Source: Vreelandella zhaodongensis (GTDB taxonomy: Bacteria; Pseudomonadota; Gammaproteobacteria; Pseudomonadales; Halomonadaceae). Taken from it: 64,000 nucleotides of DNA. Each line of letters starts with the position of its first letter. Position 1 is the first letter of the stretch. A program made the translations under genes and the position numbers. Shown here piece by piece: positions 1 to 9,628 of the stretch. The stretch is from contig NZ_JACCDD010000005.1 of NCBI RefSeq assembly GCF_013415115.1, positions 248,001 to 312,000 on the forward strand, written 5' to 3'. The notes below the pieces were generated by a model. That model did no database searches. It saw nothing but the letters and a program-made list of their open reading frames with translations, and was not told the DNA's origin.

Positions 1-542
1 CACTCAAGCTAGAGGGTAGTAAAGCCGACGCACGCCGCATGATCGCGGGTAGTGCCCCAGGCGGCGACTGGCGTGAGCGCCTGGATCGCGCGCTGGACAC
101 CTCCAACCGTGCGGGTGCAGCGGCGACCATCGAGCACTCCATTCGCCCAGCGATGACACAGTTTGCTCAAGAGCTTGAAAGCCGTGGTCAAACCGCCAAC
201 GTCACTGAAGAGCATGTGGATGGCGAGTCGCTTCCCAACCTAACGCTGCAAGTCGACTTTGGCGATGCCACCAGCTTTGTGTATCAAGTATGTCCGCACC
301 GCATGCGTACCCCAAGCTTCATCCCAGCAGATGACGACTTCTATGTACGCTTGGACGTGTACCTAGCAGAAGGTGGCCAGGATAAAGACTTGAATGGCTA
401 CACCCGTGGCCAAGTGATTGGTGATCTTGTGGCAGAGTATGAACGCCACCTGCACTTCCTAACGCTGGCCGGTCAGCAAATGGGCCATGTTCAGGCGATG
501 CCTGGCACTATTGGCGAGCCCCCAGAAGACGCCCAGATGTAA
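1..542 (+). CDS. betT: BetT-like BCCT transporter, C-terminal cytoplasmic domain (5' truncated)
   Basis: The frame is open from base 3 of the window to the TAA at 540-542, so only about the last 180 codons of a larger gene are present. No membrane segment is left. The visible part is soluble and resembles the long C-terminal tail of high-affinity choline/betaine BCCT carriers of the BetT type: a stretch with WRERLDRALD near the start, a TLQVDFGDATSF strand, then YVRLDVYLAEGGQDKDLNGY and the hallmark end VIGDLVAEYERHLHFL. In BetT this tail sits in the cytoplasm and tunes transport to osmotic strength (family knowledge). A halophile would use it to import an osmoprotectant or its precursor. Substrate cannot be read from this domain. 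The ATG at 39 is internal, not a true start. Confidence 0.85.
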   Translation, partial: LKLEGSKADARRMIAGSAPGGDWRERLDRALDTSNRAGAAATIEHSIRPAMTQFAQELESRGQTANVTEEHVDGESLPNLTLQVDFGDATSFVYQVCPHRMRTPSFIPADDDFYVRLDVYLAEGGQDKDLNGYTRGQVIGDLVAEYERHLHFLTLAGQQMGHVQAMPGTIGEPPEDAQM

Positions 543-566
543 CAACGGTGCTCATACGTGCGTCAT

Positions 567-594
567 AAACCCCGACCCAAATGGGTCGGGGTTT
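567..594. terminator. Bidirectional rho-independent terminator between betT and adh
   Basis: A G+C-rich inverted repeat (AACCCCGACCCA against TGGGTCGGGGTT) with a very short A/T loop is flanked by A residues on the left and a T-rich stretch on the right. It lies 25 bases after the betT stop and 38 bases before the stop of the convergent adh gene, so it can serve both. Confidence 0.85.
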
Positions 595-632
595 GTTGTT
601 GTGTGCATTGAACCAGAGTTGTTCGCGCTGCA

Positions 633-1661
633 TCAGCCCGCCATATCTAGCACAATGCGGCCTTCTATCTTGCCATCGATCATACGCTGGAAGACGTCAT
701 TGATATTGTCTAGCGTGTCAGTCGCGACTGTCGCTTTAACTTTACCTTCAGCGGCGAAATCCAGCGCCTCTTGTAGGTCACTGCGCGTGCCCACAATAGA
801 GCCGCGAATGGTAATACCGTTAAGCACGGTGCTAAAAATTGGCAGTGGAAAGTCACCCGGCGGTAAGCCATTGAGTACCAGCGTGCCACCACGGCGCAGC
901 ATGTTCTGCGCTTGATCAAACGCCTTCGGCGATACCGCTGTGACCAAGGCACCGTGGGCACCACCAATCGTTTTCTTCAGATACGCCGCTGGGTCAGTTT
1001 TCATGGCGTTAACGGTCACCGTGGCGCCCAGTCGTTCGGCTAACGCTAGTTTACCGTCGTCGATATCAACGGCGGCGACATTCAGCCCCATTGCCCTAGC
1101 GTACTGCACCGCCATATGCCCTAAGCCGCCGACACCAGAGATAACCACCCACTGGCCAGGGCGCGTGTCGGTCATTTTCAAGCCTTTATAGACCGTCACC
1201 CCCGCACACAATACTGGGGCTATTTCAGTGAAATCAACGGCATCTGGCAGGCGACCCACATAGCCCGCATCCGCCAAGGTATAGTCAGCAAACCCGCCAT
1301 TGACCGAGTAACCGGTATTCTGCTGGGACTCGCACAACGTTTCCCACCCGCCCAAACAGTGTTCACAGTAACCACAAGCAGAGTAGAGCCACGGCACGCC
1401 GATACGATCCCCCTCTTTCACATGAGAGACGCCTTCGCCCACAGCCACTATATGCCCTACGCCTTCATGCCCTGGAATAAAGGGCGGTGACGGTTTCACC
1501 GGCCAATCACCATGTGCAGCGTGCAAATCAGTATGGCAAACGCCCGACGCTGCCACTTTCATCAGCACTTCTCCCTGCTTGGGACGAGGCACCGATACTT
1601 CCTCTATTGATAATGGCTGACCGAACTCACGTACGACTGCCGCTCGCATTGTATTATCCAT
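633..1661 (-). CDS. adhP: Zinc-dependent alcohol dehydrogenase, AdhP type
   Basis: A 342-residue medium-chain dehydrogenase that should oxidise short primary alcohols to aldehydes with NAD in the cytoplasm. Catalytic zinc ligands are visible as C42, H65-E66 (GHE motif) and C152. The structural zinc lobe has four cysteines, C96, C99, C102 and C110. The nucleotide fold follows with [10 protein letters not shown] near residue 177. Length is normal for the family. The ATG is preceded by AGGAG six bases upstream. It lies downstream of the aldehyde dehydrogenase on the same strand but behind a terminator, so it probably has its own transcript. Together the two would convert ethanol to acetate. Exact substrate is inferred. 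Confidence 0.92.
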   Translation of the reverse strand: MDNTMRAAVVREFGQPLSIEEVSVPRPKQGEVLMKVAASGVCHTDLHAAHGDWPVKPSPPFIPGHEGVGHIVAVGEGVSHVKEGDRIGVPWLYSACGYCEHCLGGWETLCESQQNTGYSVNGGFADYTLADAGYVGRLPDAVDFTEIAPVLCAGVTVYKGLKMTDTRPGQWVVISGVGGLGHMAVQYARAMGLNVAAVDIDDGKLALAERLGATVTVNAMKTDPAAYLKKTIGGAHGALVTAVSPKAFDQAQNMLRRGGTLVLNGLPPGDFPLPIFSTVLNGITIRGSIVGTRSDLQEALDFAAEGKVKATVATDTLDNINDVFQRMIDGKIEGRIVLDMAG

Positions 1662-1737
1662 GATGCAACTCCTGATGGTTGTCGATGTGGCAGCTTATGG
1701 CTGCTCTTATCGTTAGAGTAAGCGTCAAGGGAGCAAC

Positions 1738-1762
1738 AAAATGCCCGGCAGCGTGGCCGGGC
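1738..1762 (-). terminator. Rho-independent terminator after exaC
   Basis: A 7-bp stem (GCCCGGC / GCCGGGC, 1743-1749 with 1756-1762) and a six-base loop, followed on the minus strand by ATTTTGTT. It lies 22 bases past the aldehyde dehydrogenase stop. Confidence 0.75.
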
Positions 1763-1784
1763 GGTATCACTGCAAAACAGCGTA

Positions 1785-3305
1785 TTAGAAGAAACCTAGC
1801 GGGTTGATATCGTAACTCACTAGCAGGTTCTTGGTTTGCTGATAGTGCTCAAGCGCTACTTTGTGAGTTTCGCGACCTACGCCTGATTTCTTATAACCAC
1901 CAAACGCGGCGTGGGCAGGATACTGGTGGTAGCAGTTGGTCCATACGCGTCCCGCTTGAATGCCACGGCCCATACGGAAGGCGACGTTGATATCACGGCT
2001 CCATACGCCTGCACCCAAACCAAATTCGGTGTCGTTGGCAATGGCCAGCGCTTCTTCTTCATCTTTGAAAGTAGTCACAGCGACCACAGGACCAAAGATC
2101 TCCTCCTGGAAAACACGCATCTTATTGTTGCCTTTGAGCAGCGTTGGCTGGATGTAGTAACCGCCATTGATGCTGTCATCCAGGCTCTCTTTATCACCGC
2201 CAGACAGGAACTCAGCGCCTTCGTCGCGCGCGATATCCATGTACGACATAATTTTGTCGAACTGCTCTTGAGACGCCTGAGCACCTACTTGCACATCGGT
2301 GTCCAGCGGGTTGCCACGCTTGATCGTTTTCGTCCTCTCAATCACCTTGGCCATAAATTCGTCGTACATGCTCTCTTGAATCAACGCACGAGAAGGACAG
2401 GTGCATACTTCACCTTGGTTGAAGAATGCCAGCACCAAACCTTCGACGGCTTTATCAATAAACGTCGGCTCGGCATTCATGATGTCAGCAAAATAGATGT
2501 TGGGCGACTTACCACCTAGCTCTACGGTGGAAGGGATAATATTTTCAGCAGCGCATTTTAGAATGTGCGCACCCACCGGCGTTGAGCCAGTAAAGGCAAT
2601 CTTGGCGATGCGCTTGCTGGTGGCAAGTGCTTGGCCCGCTTCAGCACCAAATCCATTAACGACATTCAGTACGCCGGGTGGCAGCAAGTCGCCAATAACT
2701 TCCATGACTTTCAAGATGGAAGCAGGGGTTTGCTCAGCTGGCTTCAGTATGACGCAGTTACCCGCGGCAAGTGCAGGGCCAAGCTTCCAAGCAGCCATGA
2801 GAATCGGGAAGTTCCAGGGAATAATCTGACCGACAACGCCCAACGGTTCATGGAAGTGGTAGGCAACCGTGTTGGCATCGATATCCGCGGCCGTGCCCTC
2901 TTGTGAACGCAGGCAACCAGCAAAGTAGCGGAAGTGGTCAACGGCAAGTGGAATATCAGCGTTCAAGGTTTCGCGAACCGCTTTACCATTATCCCAGGTT
3001 TCAGCCACCGCCAGCATTTCAAGGTTTTGCTCGAGGCGGTCAGCAATCTTAAGTAGGATATTACTGCGCTCTTGCGCAGAGGTTTTACCCCAGGCTGGGG
3101 CTGCTTTATGAGCTGCATCCAGCGCTTTCTCGATATCTTCAGCGCTGGAGCGAGGAATTTCGCAGAATACTTGGCCGTTAACAGGACTGATATTGTCAAA
3201 GTACTGGCCGTTGACGGGGGGAACAAACTCACCGCCGATATAGTTGCCGAAGCGTTTTTCAAAGGACACAACGGAACCAGCGTCACCCGGATTGGCGTAG
3301 ATCAT
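1785..3305 (-). CDS. exaC: NAD-dependent aldehyde dehydrogenase, ExaC/AcoD type
   Basis: A 506-residue class-3 type aldehyde dehydrogenase, the same length as P. aeruginosa ExaC, expected to oxidise acetaldehyde to acetate in the cytoplasm. Visible motifs are PWNFP with N165, the Rossmann glycine patch FTGSTPVG near 238-245, the general base E262 in VELGGKSPN, and the nucleophile C301 in FFNQGEVC. The ATG has an AGCTCCTG complement (CAGGAGCT) just upstream as ribosome site. The gene is divergent from the NarL-type regulator at 3425. In Pseudomonas, exaC is controlled by the ErbR/Era regulators and sits near nosP and nahK (established). The same neighbours here support an ethanol-oxidation role. 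Confidence 0.93.
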   Translation of the reverse strand: MIYANPGDAGSVVSFEKRFGNYIGGEFVPPVNGQYFDNISPVNGQVFCEIPRSSAEDIEKALDAAHKAAPAWGKTSAQERSNILLKIADRLEQNLEMLAVAETWDNGKAVRETLNADIPLAVDHFRYFAGCLRSQEGTAADIDANTVAYHFHEPLGVVGQIIPWNFPILMAAWKLGPALAAGNCVILKPAEQTPASILKVMEVIGDLLPPGVLNVVNGFGAEAGQALATSKRIAKIAFTGSTPVGAHILKCAAENIIPSTVELGGKSPNIYFADIMNAEPTFIDKAVEGLVLAFFNQGEVCTCPSRALIQESMYDEFMAKVIERTKTIKRGNPLDTDVQVGAQASQEQFDKIMSYMDIARDEGAEFLSGGDKESLDDSINGGYYIQPTLLKGNNKMRVFQEEIFGPVVAVTTFKDEEEALAIANDTEFGLGAGVWSRDINVAFRMGRGIQAGRVWTNCYHQYPAHAAFGGYKKSGVGRETHKVALEHYQQTKNLLVSYDINPLGFF

Positions 3306-3424
3306 GGTACAGCTCCTGAGTATTATGATTATTAAATAAGGTGCCTACCCAGTGTTGGCTACATACATCCTTTGCGATATAGCCCGATGGCAGGACGCAC
3401 CCTCATCCCTTGGTAGGAGACGCC

Positions 3425-4108
3425 ATGTACTCGCTGTTAGTGGCAGATGACCATCCGCTGTTTCGCGATGCGTTGCACGCGGTGATTAGCGCCGGATTAA
3501 CAGATACCCAACTGCTGGAATCGGACAGTCTGGCAGCGGCGATTCGTATGATAGACACTCACGACGAGCTGGATCTTCTCTTGCTCGATTTAAGCCTCCC
3601 CGATGCAGATGGCTTAGAGGGGCTTAAAATACTGAGGAACCGATTCCCATGGCTGCCAGTGGCGATTGTGTCGGCACAACAAGAGCGCCAACTGGTGTTA
3701 GATGCGATTACCCAAGGTGCCGTCGGTTATATCCCAAAATCCACCCCACGAGAGCAGCTATTAGCAGCCCTCAATCAGATTCTACAAGGGCAACTTTATT
3801 TGCCGGCGGATATCATGCGCCGCCCTCCTCCTCGCCTGGAGCCGTCGTCCGTGACACCTTCGCAAGAGGTGTCACGCGAACGCCTGACACGCTTAACCGA
3901 CAAGCAATTAGATGTATTGAGCTGCATGGCCCAAGGGATGTCGAACAAGCAGATCGCTCGGGAGCTGTTGATTGCAGAAACGACGGTTAAAACACATGTC
4001 TCGGCTATTTTACGCAAACTTGGCGCCACCAGCCGTGTACATGCCATCGTGATCGCAGGAGAAGAAGAATTAAGCACCTACCTCGCTCGGCGCCCCTCTG
4101 AGCACTAA
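3425..4108 (+). CDS. NarL/LuxR-family response regulator (ErbR/AgmR-like)
   Basis: A 227-residue two-domain response regulator. The receiver has the acidic pair D8-D9, the phospho-acceptor D55 in LLLLDLSLPD, and the conserved K in YIPKS. The LuxR-type helix-turn-helix follows at roughly 155-215, with LTDKQLDVLSCMAQG and KQIARELLIAETTVKTHVS. I chose the ATG at 3425 because TAGGAGA lies five bases before it; the frame extends upstream to a TTG at 3410 that would place this site inside the gene. It is divergent from exaC and convergent with the kinase operon ending at 4154. By analogy to the Pseudomonas exa locus it is the likely partner of one of those kinases and activator of alcohol oxidation genes. 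Partner choice is inference. Confidence 0.88.
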   Translation: MYSLLVADDHPLFRDALHAVISAGLTDTQLLESDSLAAAIRMIDTHDELDLLLLDLSLPDADGLEGLKILRNRFPWLPVAIVSAQQERQLVLDAITQGAVGYIPKSTPREQLLAALNQILQGQLYLPADIMRRPPPRLEPSSVTPSQEVSRERLTRLTDKQLDVLSCMAQGMSNKQIARELLIAETTVKTHVSAILRKLGATSRVHAIVIAGEEELSTYLARRPSEH

Positions 4109-4153
4109 AGAGGTAGGGGTAGCGCTAGCACTAAAAGGGTAGCGCGATGGTTA

Positions 4154-5572
4154 TTAGCTTTGCAGCAATGTGCCTAGTAGCATTTTGAGACGCAGCGGTT
4201 TGAGGGGTTTCAGCAAACAGTGCATACCGGCTTCTCGGGCAGCCCGTTTCAAGGCTGCCTCATGATTGGCAGTAACCACCACCGTGGCTAAGCCTGGGTA
4301 ACGTCGGCGCAAACGGGATGCTAAGTCGATCCCACTTTCCCGATGCTCTCCCAGGTGATAATCCACCAACAACACTGCTGGGCGCTCACCATCGCTGGCG
4401 GCCTCAAGCGCACTCACCGTGGCTGCCGCTCTTACTCGACATCCCCAACTGCCTAACAGTGCCTGCATGCCTTCAGTGATGGCAGGGTCATCATCAATCA
4501 CCCATACCACGCAACCTTGGAGTGGATCGAGCTCCCCATGGGAAAGCACCGCCCGAGGCGATGTGGCGCTGCTGTCACCCGCATTCGGCGGCGCATAAGG
4601 CACCAGGATTGAAAAAATGGAACCACACCCTAGCTGTGAGGTAAGCATGACAGGATGGTCCAACATGGTGCTGATGCGATCAACAATCGCTAGCCCCAGC
4701 CCCAGTCCACGACTGTGACTACTCTGAGCCTGATTAGCGCGGCGAAATTCCAGAAAAATCGCCTCACGCTGTGGTTCCGGTATACCTGGGCCGGTGTCTC
4801 CCACCATGATTTCAAGACCATTAGCACGTCGTCGACAGCCTAGCAGTAAGTGTCCATGCTCGGTGTAGCGCACGGCATTGCTGAGAAAGTTGCGCACCAC
4901 TCGGGCCAGCAATGCTAAATCAGACTCTACCAGCGTACTGGATGGCACGTAGTGCAGCGTTAGCCCACGCACGGCGGCCACTTGGTGATACTCTTCTGCC
5001 AAGGCATCCAACAGTGTGCTCACCGCAAAGGGGGCTTTGTCCGCGTGGAGCACCCCCGCATCAAGGCGGGAAATATCCACCAATGTACCCAAGAGCCCTT
5101 CGACATCTTTTAACGAGCGCCCTATGTGTCCTACTAAGGCCTGGGAGGCATCGGGCAATGCATGGGTTTCTAACGCACTGGCAAACAATCGGGCAGCATT
5201 CAGGGGTTGTAACAAGTCATGGCTAACCGCTGCTAAAAACTTGGTTTTTGAAAGATTCGCGGCTTCAGCTTCGGCATTCGCCGTCAACAGGCGTGCATTC
5301 ACTTGGCTGAGCTCGTCTAATGTACGATGCAGTGCATCGGTGCGTTCACGCACCTGCTCTGCCAACAGAACCGAACGCTCAAACGCCGCATAGGGGGCGC
5401 TATTGGGGCTGACCCCAGACTCCACGCGCTCCATTAGCGCATGGCAGACCTTTCTCAGGCGGCGGTTCTCTTCACGCAGCGTTGCATTATCCGCCGCTGT
5501 ATCGCTATCCGCCGCTAGTTGGAAGAGCGCCAAAGGCCACCCCCGTGAAGGTTTGATTAACGTGCATACCAT
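4154..5572 (-). CDS. nahK: Soluble hybrid histidine kinase, NahK/ErcS'-like
   Basis: About 472 residues with no credible membrane segment. An N-terminal coiled coil (roughly 30-110) leads to the phospho-acceptor H118 in SHDLLQPLNAARLF, an H-box typical of the NahK/ErcS' group. The ATPase domain shows the N-box around FLSNAVRY and the G-box GDTGPGIP. A C-terminal receiver (about 355-470) carries the DDD patch and D404 in LLVDYHLG. It lacks the PAS domains of the Pseudomonas protein, so sensing probably comes from a partner. The reading frame runs far into nosP. The ATG at 5572 has GGTGAG upstream but overlaps nosP by 68 bases; a later start is possible. NosP in Pseudomonas inhibits NahK on binding NO (established). 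The same pairing here is inferred from adjacency. Confidence 0.82.
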   Translation of the reverse strand: MVCTLIKPSRGWPLALFQLAADSDTAADNATLREENRRLRKVCHALMERVESGVSPNSAPYAAFERSVLLAEQVRERTDALHRTLDELSQVNARLLTANAEAEAANLSKTKFLAAVSHDLLQPLNAARLFASALETHALPDASQALVGHIGRSLKDVEGLLGTLVDISRLDAGVLHADKAPFAVSTLLDALAEEYHQVAAVRGLTLHYVPSSTLVESDLALLARVVRNFLSNAVRYTEHGHLLLGCRRRANGLEIMVGDTGPGIPEPQREAIFLEFRRANQAQSSHSRGLGLGLAIVDRISTMLDHPVMLTSQLGCGSIFSILVPYAPPNAGDSSATSPRAVLSHGELDPLQGCVVWVIDDDPAITEGMQALLGSWGCRVRAAATVSALEAASDGERPAVLLVDYHLGEHRESGIDLASRLRRRYPGLATVVVTANHEAALKRAAREAGMHCLLKPLKPLRLKMLLGTLLQS

Positions 5573-6653
5573 GGTGCTGCTCACCATAAGTATTAAACCC
5601 AACCACCCTTGCTTGGCGAAGCAGCGCTGATGCCTGCTCCAGCTGCTGAAGAGACTCAAGCGCCATGCGCCTTAAAAAACAGTCGCACCCGATAATCGCA
5701 GGTGTCGCTCCCAGGCGCTGTTGCACCCGCTGTAACATTGCGTCTAAATCTAAGAGTAATGGCGTAGGCCGCATCGCGGTGAGCACAATGCCCGTTTCTA
5801 CCGCACAATAGAACGTTAGGCTAGCGTCATCATTAACGCGTTGTATCGAACGAATATAGTGTTGGCCGCCGATATAAACCGCCAGCGGGTGCTGGGCAAA
5901 AATGGAGGGTGTCAGTGCATCAACAGCGCAGCCTACCAGCGCCGCGTATACGTCTGCCGCAGGCAGGCCATTAAGCTCTACGACACGACGCTGTTCACGG
6001 TCAACTTCTGTCACGACGAGCTTGTGGGCTAGCGGCTCAAGGTGATGCGTAGAAAATACTTCAAACGGCAGCCGAGTATTGAGCATGACAACCACAGCAG
6101 CGCGAGTATGGAAACGCCCATCCGCATAAACATGGGTGTGGGTAAGGTGATTATCGTCGCCAGCCGAGCCACCAAAACTGGGAATACGACCAAGCGCAGC
6201 GTCTAACGTTGCCAACACCTGCTCTTCACGACTAGATAAACCATCAAGCAAGGTAAGCGCAAAGCTGTGCTCATTCACCGGGGCAACAGCCTGTTGTCGG
6301 CAACGCTCTAACAGCGTATCCACTAGCGGTTGCGCACGGCTAAGATCAAAGTGCTCAAGGTCGTCTATCAGCGCAGTTTCAATCGCAAACACGCGGCGAT
6401 CAAAACCTATTGCAACCACTGAGCCACGGTCATAGCCCTGCGGCGTAATTTCGCCCGCCGTCGTACAGCCGCTCATCGGCACATTGTCAAACACGCGGCC
6501 AAGCGCGCCTGCCAAATCGTCTAACGGATATTCAGCACTGCAAAAAAAGAGCACAAATCCCAAGTGCTCATGGCACAAACGTTGGGCTAGCTCCCGAGCA
6601 GCCTGGAACGGGTTTAGCTGATTACTGGCAGCGGTCAAAATCCCACTATTCAT
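5505..6653 (-). CDS. nosP: FIST-domain protein, NosP-like nitric oxide sensor
   Basis: A 382-residue protein with an N-terminal FIST domain (about 30-220; FFCSAEYP, then [18 protein letters not shown]) and a C-terminal FIST_C domain ending in [17 protein letters not shown]. No membrane segment or signal peptide. FIST proteins next to NahK-type kinases are the NosP family: cytoplasmic haem proteins that bind NO and control the kinase (established for P. aeruginosa). Haem binding here is inferred from family and context. The chosen ATG at 6653 overlaps the upstream kinase stop (ATGAATAG), implying translational coupling. An in-frame extension to 6692 is less likely because it runs deep into the upstream gene. 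Alternative: a FIST sensor for small organic ligands. Confidence 0.75.
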   Translation of the reverse strand: MNSGILTAASNQLNPFQAARELAQRLCHEHLGFVLFFCSAEYPLDDLAGALGRVFDNVPMSGCTTAGEITPQGYDRGSVVAIGFDRRVFAIETALIDDLEHFDLSRAQPLVDTLLERCRQQAVAPVNEHSFALTLLDGLSSREEQVLATLDAALGRIPSFGGSAGDDNHLTHTHVYADGRFHTRAAVVVMLNTRLPFEVFSTHHLEPLAHKLVVTEVDREQRRVVELNGLPAADVYAALVGCAVDALTPSIFAQHPLAVYIGGQHYIRSIQRVNDDASLTFYCAVETGIVLTAMRPTPLLLDLDAMLQRVQQRLGATPAIIGCDCFLRRMALESLQQLEQASALLRQARVVGFNTYGEQHHGMHVNQTFTGVAFGALPTSGG

Positions 6654-8901
6654 CTGAACAGTTATCACGGCGCCATTTCTCCAACGCAGCATGAGTGCGC
6701 GCAGCGGTTTGTCTCATAACGCTTACCGCTTCATCGACAACATCGCGTTGAGAAGCGGCAGGGTGACTCGCGATAGTTTCCAGTCGCTTAGCTTCGAAAG
6801 CCAGGCTTTCTGCACCTATTCCAAGCGATTCGCCGCGCAACTGGTGCGCTAAGTGCGCCAACTGACGCGACTGCTCTTCGGTTAGACGCTCACTACTGCG
6901 CAGACAGGCAGCAATCTGGGCAAAGTAATCACTTGTTTGCTGATGATACAACGTGACTAGCTGGTTGACGCTATCAGCGCCTAACGACTCCACCAGCATG
7001 CCTAATGTTGCGCGATTAAGTAACGACACCTCACCTGTTTTGGCCCGCTCCGTGGGCAGGGCTGCCAACGCATCCTGGCGCGAAGCATCACGAAACTGCA
7101 AAGAAAGCACATTGCTAAGCGTGAGCAACGACAATGGTTTGGTGATGTAATCACTCATGCCCGCGGTAAGGCAGCGCTGGCGGTCATCTCCCACACCGCC
7201 CGCCGTCATGGCGACAATGGGCACTTTAGCTAGCCACCCCCCTTGCGAGCGAAGCTTTTGGGTCACCTGAATGCCATCCATATCAGGTAGTTGAATATCC
7301 ATAAAAATGAGATGCACCTGCTGAGCATTTACCAATGTCAGTGCATCGCGGCCATTCTCAGCGCACACAACGTCACACCCCAATCGAGATAGCAGTCCAG
7401 TCGCCACTTTACGATTAATCGCATTGTCTTCCACCAACAGCAGCGAGGTACCTGTAAAGTCGTGGGCAGGCTCAGCCGGGAGCGGCGTATTGTCGGGTGT
7501 CGTTTCTACAAGAGGTAACTCGCACCAAAACGTACTGCCCTGAGCCGTGGCACTACGAACGCCCAACTTACCCTGCATGGCATCGCTTAAACGTTTACAA
7601 ATCGCAAGGCCTAATCCTGTTCCGCCATAGCGGCGAGCAACGGTTTCATCTGCTTGCTGGAAAGGTTCAAACAGGATCGCCTGCTGCTCCTCACTCAGAC
7701 CGCACCCTGTATCACACACCTCGAACGTTAAGCGTGTGTGCGTAGCATGCACCCGAATGGCCACCTTTCCATGGTCAGTAAACTTGATGGCATTAGCAAT
7801 CAGGTTAAGGAGGATCTGACGCAATCTACTCGCGTCAATCATCACCCATGCAGGCACCAGAGGATCCACATGCAGTGTTAGCAACAGGCCTTTTGCTTTC
7901 GCCCGAGGTTCAAATAACGATACCACGCTGTCCAACAAAGGCTGCAAGGCAGTAGGTGAGGTGTCGAGGGTTAGATGGCCAGCTTCAATCTTGGAAAAAT
8001 CAAGAATTTCATTAATCATCGCCAATAGCTGGTTAGCGCTCTCGTGTATTGTCCGAGCATAATCTTCTATTTGATCAGGGCTGGCCGGTTCGCGAAGCAA
8101 CTCGCTCATGCCGATAACCCCGTTTAGCGGCGTGCGGATTTCATGACTCACCATTGCCAAGAAGTCTGACTTGGCATGATTTGCGGCCTGTGCCTGCTTG
8201 GCAGTAACTTCTAACTGATGACTTAACTGCTCTTGCTCGCGCCGGGCGGCGGCGCTCTCGCGCATCTCACGCACCAAGAAAACAATCACCAACAACACCG
8301 CAAGGCTCATACCTACCAGCAGCGACATCAATAGCTTATATAACATGCTTAGCAGCGCGCGCTCTTCGGTAGCAGACTCTGCTAGGTAGCCGTTGATGGC
8401 AATCACAAACCGCTCTGTGAGCCTATTAAGCACCTGCAGCTCTGTTTCCAGCTCCATTACCGGCAACTGGGCAAGGGAGTCGTGCGGCTCAATCATGGGG
8501 TCTAGCCGATCTAGCTGCTGTTGGATGTCGGCTAATAATGTTGTCGCATTGCTAATGTTCTTTAATAGCAAACTGACTTCGCCCTCTTGCAACAGCGTCA
8601 TACGGCTATAAAGAAGTTCAAAACGCAAATTCAGATCGTCCTGGGCGGCCGGCGAAAGCGTACCCCTAGTCGCGGCAAGTAGGTGATTGAGCAGTTGAAC
8701 AGCATCTCGATCAAGCTTGTAGGCTACCCACGCAGTATCTTCTCTATAACTTTGGGTCAGATTATCTTGCCGCCAAGCCGCTAATGCGGCGACCACCAGG
8801 GCTGCTGCAAATAACAGCACCGTAATCATCGCAACCAGCTTAAAGCGACGCGGATAACGAAGCAGTCGCGGTGTCCGAGTATTTGAGCTGCTAGCGGACA
8901 T
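6646..8901 (-). CDS. Membrane-bound hybrid sensor kinase with receiver and HPt domains
   Basis: A 751-residue tripartite kinase. Membrane segments at about 21-43 and 186-210 enclose a largely helical periplasmic sensor of about 140 residues. Then come HisKA with H253 ([10 protein letters not shown]), the ATPase (N-box [12 protein letters not shown]-boxes CDTGCGL and GGTGLGLAI), a receiver with E491-D492 and D535 ([11 protein letters not shown]), and a C-terminal HPt domain with H686 in [14 protein letters not shown]. This is the layout of ArcB/TorS-type phosphorelays; the HPt would hand phosphate to an external regulator, for instance the NarL-type protein at 3425 (inference). The gene overlaps its upstream neighbour by 11 bases and the downstream FIST gene by 8. 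The periplasmic sensor probably interacts with the secreted SUOX-like protein encoded just upstream. Confidence 0.9.
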   Translation of the reverse strand: MSASSSNTRTPRLLRYPRRFKLVAMITVLLFAAALVVAALAAWRQDNLTQSYREDTAWVAYKLDRDAVQLLNHLLAATRGTLSPAAQDDLNLRFELLYSRMTLLQEGEVSLLLKNISNATTLLADIQQQLDRLDPMIEPHDSLAQLPVMELETELQVLNRLTERFVIAINGYLAESATEERALLSMLYKLLMSLLVGMSLAVLLVIVFLVREMRESAAARREQEQLSHQLEVTAKQAQAANHAKSDFLAMVSHEIRTPLNGVIGMSELLREPASPDQIEDYARTIHESANQLLAMINEILDFSKIEAGHLTLDTSPTALQPLLDSVVSLFEPRAKAKGLLLTLHVDPLVPAWVMIDASRLRQILLNLIANAIKFTDHGKVAIRVHATHTRLTFEVCDTGCGLSEEQQAILFEPFQQADETVARRYGGTGLGLAICKRLSDAMQGKLGVRSATAQGSTFWCELPLVETTPDNTPLPAEPAHDFTGTSLLLVEDNAINRKVATGLLSRLGCDVVCAENGRDALTLVNAQQVHLIFMDIQLPDMDGIQVTQKLRSQGGWLAKVPIVAMTAGGVGDDRQRCLTAGMSDYITKPLSLLTLSNVLSLQFRDASRQDALAALPTERAKTGEVSLLNRATLGMLVESLGADSVNQLVTLYHQQTSDYFAQIAACLRSSERLTEEQSRQLAHLAHQLRGESLGIGAESLAFEAKRLETIASHPAASQRDVVDEAVSVMRQTAARTHAALEKWRRDNCSDE

Positions 8902-9403
8902 TTATCTGCATGACTTGCCAAACCGATCTGAAACGCATTTTTTCACTCAGCAGTGCCTCATCTTGACTAAAAGGATACAACACCCATAAAGGGCCATATT
9001 CCCGAATAGGGATTTGTTGCTCATTTCGCTCTAATGCCAGAATCACGTCGTAATCATAGAAATCACTGATCGGTATTTCCGCTTCGTAGCCGTTGAGTGC
9101 TGTCACATGCACAACGTCACCGGTATAACCCAAATGCTTCAGCAATGTGCGCATAAGAGGGCCACTGTAATGGCTGCAACCGTCTGTCCAGGGAGTACCC
9201 GTTTCAAAAGCGTGTTGCGGCAGTGCAGTTAACATTTCTCGGTCGAAACGTGCTTCCTGAGCAATGTTGGTATGCGCTATTTTTCCATTAACCTTCAGAA
9301 TCACAGGCCCTTCTGGCGTTTCTAAAGGCCCATCCCCCTCAGCTTGCCCCATTTGGGGAATACTAAGTGCCAAGACAACCCACCCCAATAAATATGCTTT
9401 CAC
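8891..9403 (-). CDS. Small periplasmic SUOX/molybdopterin-oxidoreductase-fold protein
   Basis: A 170-residue secreted protein. Residues 1-21 form a Sec signal peptide (hydrophobic run ending at GQAEG). The body matches the short 'molybdopterin-dependent oxidoreductase' (SUOX-fold, PF00174-like) family: [33 protein letters not shown], a [17 protein letters not shown] strand, [13 protein letters not shown] and the family ending [11 protein letters not shown]. It is far shorter than catalytic sulfite oxidases and has a single Cys and a Sec rather than Tat leader, so a bound molybdenum cofactor is doubtful. Start is GTG with GAGG upstream. Its stop overlaps the start of the membrane kinase by 11 bases, which suggests a periplasmic ligand-binding partner of that kinase (inference). 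Confidence 0.8.
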   Translation of the reverse strand: MKAYLLGWVVLALSIPQMGQAEGDGPLETPEGPVILKVNGKIAHTNIAQEARFDREMLTALPQHAFETGTPWTDGCSHYSGPLMRTLLKHLGYTGDVVHVTALNGYEAEIPISDFYDYDVILALERNEQQIPIREYGPLWVLYPFSQDEALLSEKMRFRSVWQVMQINVR

Positions 9404-9500
9404 AGTGACATCCTCACATTAATGCACCCTGATATGGCAGCCTACCTGCTGCGCTTTGGAGGCGATCACTCCTAGAAAAAACCAGGCTACAAATAGCAAA

Positions 9501-9535
9501 AAGAGATAGCGTAAGGTTACGCTATCTCTTTTATT
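9501..9535 (-). terminator. Terminator between the DUF2189 gene and the signalling operon
   Basis: A perfect inverted repeat (AAGAGATAGCGTAA / TTACGCTATCTCTT, 9501-9514 with 9517-9530) flanked by A and T runs on both sides. Only minus-strand genes flank it, so it ends the transcript of the DUF2189 gene. The roughly 95 bases between it and the GTG at 9403 must hold the promoter of the four-gene signalling operon; I see no clear -35/-10 pair. Confidence 0.85.
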
Positions 9536-9628
9536 AGGTCAGGTGAAATACGCTTCAGTGAATGCACTGTCTAGGGAAATACTTAGCTAGAGGCTTGTTA
9601 CTCCTTCACTTATGCGAACTATTGACAC

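Noticed and set aside
487..915. 142-codon open frame spanning the betT end and adh
   Set aside because: Crosses a terminator and runs antisense to adhP; no ribosome site or motif.
1911..2519. 202-codon open frame opposite exaC
   Set aside because: Lies fully antisense to a strongly conserved aldehyde dehydrogenase; product has no recognisable domain; explained by codon bias of the real gene.
5944..5953. GTATAC core resembling the GntR palindrome inside nosP
   Set aside because: Only the six central bases match, and it is inside coding sequence far from purine genes.
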